DNA from: Ascidia mentula
Taxonomy: Eukaryota; Chordata; Ascidiacea; Phlebobranchia; Ascidiidae
Assembly (NCBI GenBank): GCA_947561715.1
Contig: OX387202.1
Span: 19,543,001 to 19,607,000 of the forward strand
Length of the DNA stretch: 64,000 bases
Direction of reading: 5' to 3'
Below are positions 25,331 to 37,379 of the stretch, piece after piece. Position 1 is the first letter of the stretch. Each line of letters begins with the position of its first letter. The notes beneath the pieces are model-generated. The model searched no databases. It was not told the DNA's origin and saw nothing but the letters and a program-made list of their open reading frames with translations. Made by a program: the position numbers and the translations under genes.

Positions 25331-28300
25331 TCACTGAGAGACCCCGTGATAGCTCATTTCGTGAGAGATGAAAGCAGCCAATGAGCAAAGCACGCCCGAA
25401 GCGATGAAGAAGAAAACCGAGATCTCAGAGGAAAAATCTTCCAGGATGTTGAATTCCACCGAGTCCTCATCAGCTGACAGAAATATCAAATGTTTTGAGT
25501 CCCCACCATCGCGTTAACACAAACTTATGAGAAATAGACTTTAAACGAAAGCTGGTTATCTTTGGATTCTTGGTACTTGTGGTTACTTTAACGTTGGAAA
25601 CAAGATTCATCGAAGCATTTTAAAATAATGCAGTTGAAACTTTCCTCCTACCGATTTCTCGTGTTGGAGAAGAGCAAGTCTTCCCGTCATCCATCAAGGT
25701 CATCGTGTCATCCGGACACGTGCACGAGACCTTTCCTGGGTCGATGTCGGAGCAGAGATGGGAACATCCGCCGTTCTCCTGGAAGTAAATATAACTTACC
25801 CCTCATCCGGTTTGATAGTTCAAGTTATTGTGGAGGGAATTTAATAACAATGTAACTACGTGCGGCTTGGGGAAGCATTTTTCGATCTGTAACGAGCAGA
25901 CTTATCAGCGCTATATAAACCGTAACATGGACATAACCTATGAGTTGTGACAATCATCATTCGAATAATTCATTAATCCGAACGGCAGAAAGCGCCTTTA
26001 CAAATTTTTGTGAGAAAAATTGTATCATGACCCCCTCCGGCATTTCCGCTATTGTTCCAAGTTGTACAGCTCACGGTATCACGTAAACATCATACGATAA
26101 CTCACGTATGCACATGATTTCGGTGGCTTGATTGTGATTAGTTCTGATCTTACTTCATGAATTGATTCTCCACGACCCAAATCTCTCTTCTTGCGAAAAG
26201 GTGGACAGGAGGCCTGAGGTAAAAGTGCGGTGTCAGCAAATTTGAACGCAGCAATACGAACTATTACAACGATATTATCGTGCAGCAATACGAACTAATA
26301 CAACGATATTATCGTGCGAGGTTGTCTGGAGTCGCCTGGAATTCAACTACATGAAAAGTCGAATGAAGGTGTTTTTAATGGAAGTTTTTTTTTCGCAATT
26401 GCGTCGCAAACATATTTATCTGTTATTTTGAGTTAAAACATGGGATAATGTCATGGAATTACGGCGGGAATCATCTTGTTCAGGTCGGCGACAATCACAG
26501 ATAGGAGAGAAACATTCACAGGTTTTCACGCGAAGTCGCTAAAATAAACTCACAAGTTCTTCTGGCAAAAGTTGATGTTTCGGTCGTTATGCAATCGAAT
26601 CAGGACAAAGAGCGTAAATTCACCCAAGTAAATTATTTCCACCAGAAGAGCTTGTGAGTTTATTGAACATTTTCCTTGGAAGCGTCAAAAATAAATTAAA
26701 TTTACTAAAACTTTGATATAATTTGACGCGCGACGTTTAGAAGGTTGTAAACCACTGGGTGAAAGCTAGGTTTTGGCCTCGTCGTTTCCGATCAAACGAA
26801 AACTCACAGATTCAGTGCAGTTGTTCCCAGGAACTGTTTTATCGCAGACGTGGACGAAGCAGGAGATGTAGATTATCTGTTCATCAGTCGGGTTGCTCGT
26901 CCACAGGAACGACGAAAAGGAGAACCTCGATTTTGAGCTGTTTCTGTCTTCGATAATCGTCACTGTTGCAGGATCGTCGGGGCAGCTGAAAGAAATGTTC
27001 GAGATTTAAATCGCGCGTTTCTGGGCTCGGTGAATTTTGAGGATGCAAAATAGCGAAATATTCAAATGAGATACAAAACTACATGACGTCACAAAGAGTA
27101 GCCATGAAATGACAGCCTTAAGAAATTTGTACCAGGTTTTAATAAGTTATATAAGAGAAAACCTCAGTCATCGTCATTATGTTGTTTCAGATATATAAAT
27201 TTCGCCTAGAACCCATCACTAAAAAAGATTTGAACAAATATCACTTTATGACCTGTGAAAGCTGCAAAAAAAGTTGGCTCACCCATGGCTAATGAAGTAT
27301 ATGACGTCACCGGAGCAGAAGCACCCGTCGTAACTCACACATTCGTCGATCTAAAAGGAAAAAAAATAACTTGTTTCATCAATGGAATGGGACATTCATC
27401 ATTAAAATATTAAGTTACATCTCGACTGCGGTGAAAGATGATATCACAACTGGCGCTACATTAGCAACTGTTCGCACTGGTATTCGAACCATCAACCTTC
27501 GGGTATAGGATAGACTTGCCTGAACAACGTAGGTATCCGGATCAGATTCGAATACTTTTAACCCGACGTAAACTGGATCCGGAACTTGCACTATGCCGTC
27601 GGTGACGGGTTCTGAGAACGATGAATCGGAGAAAAGAAACATTCCGACGCTCATGGAACCCGAACCGAATCTCATCGGGAATTGGAGTGATCTGCAAGAG
27701 GTGCAGGTTAATTGGGGGGAATTTGACAGGGGGTCAAAGGTGAATACCTGTATACAATGCCTGTATACAGTGGATAAATAGGTGTTTACAACATCCAACG
27801 TTTAAGTGTTGTGGCCAAAAAGCAAAAAAATATGCAATAACATCACTCTTTACATCAAGTCATGCAGAAAAGTCATTTTTCGTTACAATCGCGTTGTTTC
27901 TGATATGTTTATATATTTAGCCTACATTAGGTATCGTCAGTATCACCGAAAACCTTGGAGCCGACTAGTTTAACTAGGAAAGTCTAAGCTGGTATGCTAC
28001 TTATGCTAAAGCAAACGTTTCAACTACTACTGTGTATCAGTTCCGCAACTCATTCTTATATTTTCTTTTTAACTACTTGGCACTGATGATGAACACAGTG
28101 GTGTTTGAAACGTTTGCTTCGGCATGAGTAGCATACTAGCTTAGACTTTCCTTTATAAATCATTTTCTTGTCACCTCCCAAGGTTTGGATCTTAGATCAG
28201 CTTTTCTATTCAAACTTCCTCAAGTGACCACAAATTTACACCAAGGAAGCCCCAGGCCGGCAAAATTAAAAGACCCAGGGGTCAGATTTGGCCCCACGGG

Positions 28301-31300
28301 ACCGCAGTGCGCTCATGTCTGCTTTGTATTCATTTTGATCTCACCAACACAAAATCATACACATTTAGTTTCTGTCTTTTAGGTAGAATCAAATTGTTTT
28401 GGTGAATTTATCGACCGGTTTGAAAACAACTCAGTTTCTTCAGGTTAATTTCTTTGTTATCGTGGAACGAAGATATTTGAGAACTTATGATCAAGCCTAG
28501 TCTTGGACACATTTGAGCTTAAAACGCTTAAAAAGGTCCAGCAAATTTGACATAAAGACCAAAAGGATTCAAATCTGATTGATTTTTTTATGTGAAATAC
28601 AGACTTTGTTTTCTAATCGTGTCCCGCGTTTTCTGGGATCGTCTCCACGTAATTTCGTGGCGTAAATGCCGGTGCAGAGTCCCGTAAACCTCTGCATATT
28701 GACGCAACACCAATGCAGCATCTGATATTCACCAGCACTTACTTTCGTTCAGCTGTAACGGCGCCGGCACTTAAAGTCACTTCTCTTCTCACCGCGCAGA
28801 CCAGCGACACGTCAACGTTTCTATGGCGACCGATTATCTGGCCCACGTAATTGTAGCGGGCTCGGAAATTCAAGTTGTATTGGAAATCTATTGAGTCGTT
28901 CGTGTCCTGAAATGAAGAATTGTTTTAATGCGGCAACCGTTATAAGCCAATCCCCATGTATCGGAGGCCGTACTACTTTCCTCTTAACAATACCGTGCTC
29001 TTCACTGTTTATAATGTTGGTAAACTTTGCGAATTAGAGGCGGTTTATTCAACTTTTCTGCATGATAACAAAAAGAATTATCCGCCCACAGGTTATTTAG
29101 CACCTTAACTAAACAACACGCGCCTGTCCATGTACTTATTGCTGGCATGACAATTTTGCTGGGAAGACCTACGTTGCCGATTACCCGTAAAGTTTCACGT
29201 GTTTAAATTTCATTGGATCAAGTTTGCTGACAAAACGAGTCTGGGGGTTTGGCGTCGAACACAGACAACTTAAACTCACACTGATTGATGGATTGCAGGA
29301 GAAAATATTTGGAAGAACCAGAATCTGATCCCGCATTTCGCATAATTCCTCGCCCGAATCTCCAAGCGAGAAATCGACGGCGTTGATTCCTTGCCTTGCG
29401 CAGTGATTCAACCTTTAACATTATTACATGGGAATAACGGTTTTCAACACTGTGGCTGTGCTTCATACCGCATTCCCCCTAAAACTGATGATTATAAAAA
29501 AATCTTTGCAATCGGTAAAATATTTATAAATGGAAAAGAAAATATATGGAAAAAAGAGCCAGAATATTTATCAAGGAAAAAACATATTTTTCTTGAAAAA
29601 AAAGTTACGAATAAATTGGTTGAACGTTTTTCGTTTGCGTCAGTGATGGTTTATGGAATTATGTGCTCACGTGATTGCGGTTCCATTATTATCGCAGAAC
29701 AACTTGGCACCGAGATATGTTTCGTATTGTTCAGAATTGCCTTCAGTGTGAGCGTCGAGGGGGACGGTGTCGAATGGCGGACATTCTGCAAAGAAACAAC
29801 AGTGGTTGTTTGTGGTTGTTCCGTAAAACGAACAAGTTCTGTTCAAGTTTCTTTGCTGTTGAAACTCGTTTCTAAAGTTTACTGATAATGAACGCAGTGG
29901 TGTCGAAACTTCTACTAAGGATGATTAACAACATGATAGCTTTCCTGATTCGAACAAGTTCTCTGGTACGAAGTTGATTAAACGGAATAGAAAAGTCAAA
30001 GCTGATATAAATCATAATACGAACAAACGTTCCGCACAGCACTACTGTGCTCATCATCAGAGATGTGAACTGACTGAGTTACAGCAAGGAGCGCAGAAGC
30101 CAAACATCACGTGACAACAACTACCCTCGAAGAACCACCATGGTGACGTCATCATTGAAGATGTGTCAGGCTACATTTCATATTTAGGGGTGCAGTCGGA
30201 ACACCCACCCTGCTGCACCACAGGTGAAACACATTTTATTTGTGAATGGAGTCAGATATTTGGACGACATCCTTTTGTTGGACTCGGAATTAATTTCATG
30301 AAAAGATGGAGTCATTTTTCTGGTTTGGAATTTTTTTTATAAATCCAGTTTTGCCCGAAATATTTAAAAAAGAATTGAAGCGACGCCCGTGGAACAGGGA
30401 AAGTACCTGGCGCTTGAACAAATCATATTTTGAAAAACTGTAAACAAAACCTTACCAGATTTCTGGCAAATAAAGTTTTTCGTTGCCAGGCAACTCTGCG
30501 TCGACCAATCAGAAGCGTTGCATCCGCTGGAAAGATGACAATTGCGGAAAGCCACAACAGAACAACTGGAGGAACTCGGCTCCCCCTGGGCCCAGTTATC
30601 ATAACCCCCTGGTTGCTGGGCAACGACCGTCATCCCATCACATGTGTCGGTACTAATGCAGGTAGAATCGTGCACTGCTGCCACCAAGTGGGGACCGGCA
30701 ACATTTGTCTCACAGAAGTCAGTTTCAATCGAGCAGTTGACGAACGAGAGCGGGTTCGACGCGATCGATTCCAGCGCCGATTCCGCGGCAAATCTAAACG
30801 CACCGAACCAGAACTCCCTGTCACGTGTTCGCCCGACCACGTGCCTCATAAATTCTTCCGCGCTTTGGTCGATTTGAGCAAGATTTCCTCCATACCTCTC
30901 GCAGTAAAGGTATGCCTCCGCTGCGGTCGCTTCGTGGTCGCTGAACAAGTAGATGACGTTATTGTGGAGAAGTTCTGTAACAGAGAAAAGTTTGAAATCA
31001 ACATCTTGGTCGAAGATCTTCATCCATTTCATACCAGTGATGTTTAGTTTCTATTCAGACCATGAGATTGTTACAAACCAAGCAAAAACCAACTTACCAA
31101 TGCCTCCCACATTCCCACTTTCAGGATCTGTAAAATAGAAATCACGTCAATAGAACAAAATTGTTAAATGTTTTAAAACACGATAGTTTAAAACCGTATG
31201 AAATCAAACATATTTCGTATACCACGTTAACACAGAATTGGTTTATCATAAAAACATTGCTAAGCAGGTCTAATTATAGTTGCGGTATTTTAAAAATCCT

Positions 31301-31556
31301 GTCAACGTTAAGTCGAGGCATTTCAGAGAAAAAAAATTTCCTGCGGATCACGTGCAATTATTGGTGGAACGCAGTCTTCACGACTTCAACATAAACAAAT
31401 GATATCCATGGGCCCCCAGAATATTTATGGGTCCGTTGCACCCCCCCTGGTGGGGTTTGAATCAAAGATATCAAACTTACGGGGTAGAGCTTGGGTGAGA
31501 GTCAGAATCCAAACAACTCCCAACGTAATCAAAGTGGACTTAATCCCTCTATCCAT
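25331..31556 (-). CDS. C-type lectin / sushi-like / ZP / EGF single-pass membrane protein (12 exons)
   Basis: Exons in unbroken phase: 31556-31481, 31127-31098, 30974-30456, 29785-29671, 29412-29280, 28906-28743, 27691-27520, 27350-27283, 26985-26808, 26213-26154, 25778-25652, 25473-25331; about 594 residues. Order: hydrophobic signal peptide (STLITLGVVWILTLTQA); C-type lectin domain, about residues 36-208 (AYLYCERYGGNLAQID ... ATKNFICQK), with QGEPSSSS where a canonical EPN calcium motif would sit; a half sushi-like segment (ECPPFDTVPL...LFC); a ZP module with ZP-C hallmarks (FPMRFGSGSMSVGMFLFSDS, HGCPDDPATV, YISCFVHVCD); a basic cleavage site RKKRD; an EGF domain (ENGGCSHLC...CTCPDD); then a C-terminal membrane helix (ISVFFFIASGVLCSLAAF). 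By family, ZP modules polymerise into egg coats or other extracellular matrices after cleavage at such basic sites. The intron after 27520 begins GC. The exact ligand is unknown. Confidence 0.87.
26248..26315. repeat. 34-bp tandem duplication
   Basis: Two adjacent 34-bp units (26248-26281 and 26282-26315) beginning GCAGCAATACGAACT differ at one base. Each ends in the palindrome ACGATATTATCGT. The duplication lies in an intron about 35 bp upstream of the acceptor of exon 26213. Confidence 0.9.
27976..28152. repeat. Palindromic intronic repeat, family P, copy 1
   Basis: Arms of about 60 bp (27976-28038 and 28092-28152) are inverted copies: GGAAAGTCTAAGCTGGTATG on the left against GTAGCATACTAGCTTAGACT on the right, with a 55-bp spacer. 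The right arm contains CTGATGA, a short hairpin AACAC/GTGTT, then GAAAC. It lies in the lectin-ZP gene intron between 27691 and 28743. It could form a long hairpin RNA; it is probably a non-autonomous element. Confidence 0.85.
29876..30064. repeat. Palindromic intronic repeat, family P, copy 2
   Basis: Left arm from 29878 reads CTGATAATGAACGCAGTGGT then GTCGAAAC. The right arm, read on the minus strand from 30062, gives CTGATGATGAGCACAGTAGT then GCTGTGCGGAACG. The arms are more diverged than copy 1. It lies in the intron between 29785 and 30456 of the same gene. Confidence 0.75.
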
Positions 31557-33248
31557 ATTTCCTGATCACGTGATGCCTTATATCTGACAAAACAGAGGTT
31601 TTACTCGAGATGCGAAGCCCAGTCGCCAAACTTTAACAAATTTCAAGTTTTCCCACGAGGGCCCGATTCACGAAATTACCAACACATATAATCACGCGTT
31701 TGTGACGTAAACGTATTTCTGCGATGAATCCAACTCTAACGACTCTGTAAATTCGCACCAGAATCACCAAACAGTCTTATTATGAGCAACACAGACTTTG
31801 TATCGGATTTCGAGAAAAAATCCATGTAATTTGTCGATATGATTGTTTTCTGGCGATGCCTAAATGTAGGCCTTATTTACACTTATCAGAAACAACACTA
31901 ACACAACGACAAATGACTTCAAACTAACTATCCCATGTATCCTGTCAAAACCCTATATCTCATGACCATATGACGTTTCACCAACCACTAATCACAAGCA
32001 CGCCTATATATCAGCAAAGATGGGATTTAAATGCTTTCAAATTTACATTGAAAAACCACCTGTATCTCAATCATATCCAAATATAACGACTGTTTCTCGA
32101 AGACAGAACAAATTAACCAGTTACACAACCTTAATCCTCAATTGTTCTAATTACAATGCATCGTTTCGACTATCCGCCCGCACAGGAAGTTGTGCCTCTG
32201 ACTCATATTCTACCTCCCTCTCGCGACCGATGCAGGCTAGGGGATAAACATGTTATGAAGTGAGGGAGGGTATGTAATCTCCAGAAAATGTTTTCGCACT
32301 GGAATTATTAAAGTTATTTACAAACTCACGAATCAGCCTTCGTTACAGCGAATTCCCGCGTTTAAATTTAATTATGTTAAGGTATTTGTGGACTGAGGTT
32401 TACGTTAATGCTGCGTTGGTCTCTTGACAAATCGCTATGAGAAGCAAATCTATGTTGAAATATTGACAGGGCGGCAAATATTCGATGAAATCCCGAGTAA
32501 ACATATTAACATAATATTATCCGAATAACATCATGGATTTGAAATAAAATAGTGCCACGGATAAATTGATGAAGATTAGACGGGTTAAATAAAACAACAG
32601 CAACGTCACAATGGTGGAACACGTAACAATATCGTACAATAGAAATCAAACACAAGCACACTTGTAGTGAGAATGAAACGGTGTAAAAATATAAACAATC
32701 CATGGACAGAGGAAAATACTACTACACCGGGTCACAAAGTTTTTTCCAAACTTGACCCACATATAAACATGTGTAAAACAGAAATCTGTGCGAATTTTAA
32801 TGATTAGGCGTGAACAGGGCAACCACCTGTTATTTTTGTTTATATATTTAAGTTGAAATACTACACGAAATCGTAGCGTTAATATTCGCACAGATTTCTA
32901 TGTTACATAGGCTTATATGTGGATCAAGTTTGGAAAAAACTTTGTGCCCCGGTGTAAAAGTATCTACCATGGACAGAAGGAGGAACTTTACAAACTTTAA
33001 TGAAGTTTCGACACCAAAATATATATTTCAAACAGTGAACTTGTTAAAAACGCAACAAAATCATGTAAATTTACAAATTCGGTTCAATTTTAATAAATGT
33101 ATTTTATGTAACTTGAAGTTCAACAAATGCAAACTATGCATATTTATTTAGAGCTGTTTCAATTTCAAAAGGAAACATTGCTGAAACAATAGGTTATATA
33201 TTTGTGGAAAGCAACACGAAGAAACGTTTCGTGGAGTTATTGTGTTCG
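31557..33248. other. Intergenic region upstream of the lectin-ZP gene
   Basis: No coding exon is recognised. It contains the palindrome at 32700-32970 and otherwise AT-rich sequence. The first few hundred bases upstream of 31556 should hold the lectin-ZP promoter. Confidence 0.5.
32700..32970. repeat. Inverted-repeat (foldback) element, arms of about 100 bp
   Basis: Left arm 32700-32805 and right arm 32878-32970 are inverted copies with good identity (ACCGGGTCACAAAGTTTTTT against AAAAAACTTTGTGCCCCGGT; AGAAATCTGTGCGAAT against ATTCGCACAGATTTCT). The spacer is about 70 bp. It is unrelated by eye to family P. Likely a MITE-like relic; no clear target duplication was found. Confidence 0.82.
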
Positions 33249-36148
33249 TTACCTTCCTTGCTGGCCAAATTCTTCCGAATTCACCAAAGTTATTTCTGTA
33301 ATTTCGGGGAAAGATCCAAGTCTAAGAGGGAACGCGTAATACACACTTCCCTGGGAGACGTAGACAAATGTGTCCTTGTATTTGTACAATCCGTTAAGAA
33401 ATGGATTGATGAGATACGCCAACCACTTGATGGGGTACATCTGACCTCCATGTGTGTGACCTACAATGTACAATGTATGTGCAAAAGAGCTATAGTAATC
33501 GTTGAGTTACATACAGAAGTGTTTGGACCTAAAGGGGCTCATCAGTGCAAATTACATCATCAAATTGTATCAATCAAAATGTACAAAGAAAGTTTGCCTC
33601 ATGTTGGGGGAGAATTTGGTCATCAGACAGCAATTTAAAAATTAAAACAAAATTTTCTAATCTGTGTTAATTAAGTTATAATTGGGCACAGAAATGTTGC
33701 ACGACACATGCTAAAAATAAGTTTTTGAAGCCGGAAAACACAGGGTTACCTGACAGCACAAGCTGGAGGTTAAGACCAGAATCAATCGCTATCTGAGCAG
33801 CTCTTGGTTGGTGAGCGACCAGTATGGAAGCGTGCGATGAATCACAACCCTTGTAAGCAGCCTTTAAATCCATACCATGACCTTTATATCTAATAGCAAC
33901 AAATATTTTGTTATTGCTGCTGCCAATGTCAGGTATTGTATAACTTTCAGTAGATTACCATCTTAAAAAGGAAAAAAAAGTAATGTAGATTGTAACCTTG
34001 AAGTCTCGCTGCATGGCAACTGTGGTTAAATGCAATTTACACTTTCGAAAGGTCGATTCTTAAAAACTATTTGCATCAAAGTTTAAAACTAGTTCTGGGC
34101 TGGTTGAAATACAACTTATAATATTGTTGTCAACACCATTAAACTAACAAGTTGAGGCTGATAAACGGTTTATCCATACATGAAAGGGTTTTCATATTTA
34201 CACATAACCGACTATGTACAGGAAATTCAGCTACACAGGTGAAATGGTAGTGGTGGCACAGAGTGAGTTCATAACATCAGACTGAATAACATCAACTTAT
34301 CAAGGAAGTACCAACCAAATTGCAACAGGTTTGACTCTCAGAAAGGAAACTACCAAATATTACGATCGAAACCAAATAATTCACCTAATTTGGTCGGCTT
34401 GAAGGTCGTCAGTCCCCAGCAAACACAACCAAGATTTATGATCGCTTCCTGCATAGATCTTCACATTTGAGTTGTGCAAGATTTGAAATCCTGATTGATA
34501 AACAACAAAATAAGTTTTGTAAAACTCAGATTTAAGCCCTTGATACACACATACGTTTCAGCAATAATTTGAAATTTCTGGAAAATCTTACCTAAACCTT
34601 TCAAGTGGGAAAACCAGGCTTCGACGTCCCCAGTGTAATATTCATGATTTCCTGCAATTGTTACATAAATAATGATAAAGAATGTTTTAAACAATCACAT
34701 ACAACACAAGCAAGCTGTGCTCCACTTTTTTATTAACATGATTATATTGTTTTTTTACTTGGGAAAATATTTTTACCAGTTGCAAAGTATTTTCCCATGG
34801 GTGGAGTCAGCTCCTGCAACGGTAAAGCTGCATCACCGATTTCTTCAACTGTGCCGTCGGTAACATCACCAGCAAGCACTACAATGTCTGTAAAAATTTC
34901 CAACTTTAATCGGGATATAACGGACAGTTGATAAATCCATTGGATCTTGATAAATTTTTTTGAATTACGAAAAGCATTTGCGTTTCATTTGATTTGATTC
35001 TTAGCAAAATAGGTAATTGGTGATTTCCAACTTTATTATAAACAGAATATTAAAAACATTGATAAATCTTTTTTATAGTAAGCTGCAGACAGGCCACTGT
35101 TTGAATCTAATTGGTCTCATCAGTGTAACTATGGTGTGAATTATAACGATCTTAATTGCTAAATAGCGGGCAACATTATTGGCTCTATTGCTTGTGCGTT
35201 GATAAAATACCAAAAACAAACACTATTTAAACACTAAAAGCAAAAAAGATGTTTGTTAAGTAAACAACCTGCGTTGATGGTCTTGGTTTTCTGTACAAGT
35301 CGGTTCATCATGGTGAAACCCACTGTTGGACCAAGGTGAATGTCGCTTAGCAACGCCAGTTTCATGCTTTTTACCGGAAGATTTTTTATGGGGATTTCGA
35401 TCCTGAGAAAATAAAACTTTTAAACTTCTCAACAGAAGGTTGGTTACCGACCAACTTATTCGGGAACATAACTGACGGGTTTGTAAATCTTTAATAGAAA
35501 CAAAAGCCAAGTTATTTGAAAGTTAAGATTCTATTTCCTATGTTTTCACGATTAAATATACAGCTTTGTTTGGTTTATTGCATAACAAACACCAACATTA
35601 AAATAATACCTGACGATTTGGGGATCGCTTAATGCCATTGTGACTCCCCAGTATGTGAAAAGACTTGCAGTCGCAACTGCAAACACAGCTTGCTTTCGGG
35701 CAGAGAAAAAATTTGGTTTCCTGGAATGCACAAAGAAATCCAATGTGGTCTTCATTGGAAAGTGGATACAAAATAGAATTATATAGGAACCAAAACACGT
35801 CCATGATGCCATGCCAATAAACGTGGGGTCTTTGTGCATGAACAAGTTTGTGAATGGAGCGATGTGGGCCAGAGCAAGAAAAGAGAAAAGCAAGATTTTC
35901 CAGGTTACTGCACACAGAGCAGGGGTGTCTGCATTAACTGCCCTGGTTACCAAGTTCTTCCAAAGATATTTTGACCCGATATAGAATACCATATTGAGGA
36001 CAATGTAGAATTGGAACCTGTATAATTTGTACTTGGAACTGTTTGGAAGAGTTACAAATACAACAATCTCAAATGTTAATACTGAGCATATCCCAACAAC
36101 CCAAGCAATAATCCACATAGCGTTCGTTTTCTTTGCTTTTTGTTCCAT
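33249..36148 (-). CDS. TMPPE: TMPPE-like transmembrane protein with metallophosphoesterase domain (7 exons)
   Basis: Exons in phase: 36148-35610, 35402-35269, 34887-34777, 34651-34592, 34490-34385, 33889-33750, 33460-33249; about 433 residues against roughly 450 for vertebrate TMPPE. The first exon encodes several hydrophobic helices (MWIIAWVVGICSVLTFEIVV, FQFYIVLNMVFYIG, WKILLFSFLALAHIAP, GSYIILFCIHF). The rest is a calcineurin-like metallophosphoesterase with all metal motifs in order: LLSDIHLGP (DxH), VLAGDVTDG (GDxxD), GNHEYYTG (GNHE), VAHQP and GHTHGGQMYP (GHxH). The enzyme is expected to hydrolyse phosphoester bonds with two bound metals; the substrate is unknown. The start ATG precedes the first helix and is well placed. 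No disturbance is seen. Confidence 0.9.
35078..35152 (-). repeat. Hammerhead-core dispersed repeat (copy B)
   Basis: Minus strand: TTACACTGATGAGACC, then AAACAGTGGCCTGTCTGCAG and CTTACTATAAAAA. CTGATGA, stem III (CAG/CTG), the GTC site and the 3' stem I strand are kept; G12 of the GAAA core and one stem I strand are changed. It lies in a TMPPE intron. Confidence 0.65.
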
Positions 36149-37379
36149 TGTACATTCAATTTAAAAACTCTTACCAAAGCAAACTGTTAAAATAAAGCAT
36201 TTATCCCACGCACTGATAACTATTCAAAAAATAAAACTGAACAGAGACTTTTAAAGCGAACGTATGTCTTTCGAATAATACATTAACATTGGTATAAATA
36301 CCTCCCAAAGCAAATGCACTGTTAAAATAATGGCAATCAATAACAAAATGCGAGCTTTCTTTGGGCAAAAAAATACACATTTACAACAAAGTAAAGCATA
36401 TTTATTGATGTGTAAACAAACTCTTTCAAATTTTTCCACCAACCCCGAAAAAATGACTCAGCACAAATTAACTGGCGAGTCATTCTATAATGCAAACAAC
36501 GAAACGAAAATTTATAAAATCTCTTTCAGCTTTTCAAACCAACATGATACACAGTTGTACATTTGCTAAACGGAGCAATGACTTTGAATCTAATTCTTAC
36601 TATCAGCATCACTATGAAGACATTCTTCATGAAGAGTTTTTTTCCACTTTCTAATCACGTAAATAGGTTTCATACCCGCTAAAGCTCGAATGTCGAGACA
36701 AGCTAGATTGGAATCAAGTAGACTTTATTTCCCAAACCTTGGCCAGGGTTAATTTTTCTGCAAATGCGTGTTGCAAACATCGCAATCCGTCAAAGACGAA
36801 CGGAAACATACGGGCTCTCGGATGTCAACTCGTGACTCCACACATCCTGCTGTTAAATGAACTTTTTCTGTGTGGATTTTTAAGTGGTGAATTCCAACAG
36901 CAAGAATCGGAGTTTCTCACATTAAGTTACTCGTTCCACTTCAAAGTGACAATAAGACCCAGCACAATTTAAATGGTGCCTGTAATCAAGTGCATTTTTC
37001 AAACATTTTCTGACACATTGTTTAATTGTAAAGCAAACGTGAATTTATCTTTTCGTAATCTTCTACAACCAACACACGACAATACACAGCTTCCTCTAGA
37101 GTAAATCTTATCACAAGAGGGCAGCAAAACATCAGCTGGTTGTACCAAAATATCACCTCAGCCAACGACCTCTTTTACTCATCATGGAACCTCTCACAAA
37201 CATGTTAATGTTGTTTTACTTATGGATGAGCATATTTATTCTCATGAAAAGAATACATTTTTTTATTCTTTGTTGGTCAGACAAGAGTACTTTTGGTTAG
37301 ATTGAAAGACAAACAAAAATCACACCAAGACCCGTGTTTATTTAATTCTACAGCAAGTTTGTCACAAAGCTACTCTAAG
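36149..37379. other. Intergenic region between TMPPE and the BTB gene
   Basis: No coding exon is recognised. It probably holds the TMPPE promoter (right of 36148) and the BTB gene 3' UTR (left of 37380). Nothing repetitive stands out. Confidence 0.45.

Noticed and set aside
27976-28152. Calling family P a functional hammerhead
   Set aside because: An extra base follows CTGATGA, stem I does not pair, and the opposite arm is a full inverted copy, so a simple palindromic element explains it as well.
30312-30406. Terminal exon that would end a stand-alone lectin gene
   Set aside because: An acceptor and a stop exist, but the phase from exon 30456 also fits the sushi-like exon at 29785. Continuing through all downstream ZP/EGF exons in phase is far less likely by chance. 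An alternative short isoform remains possible.
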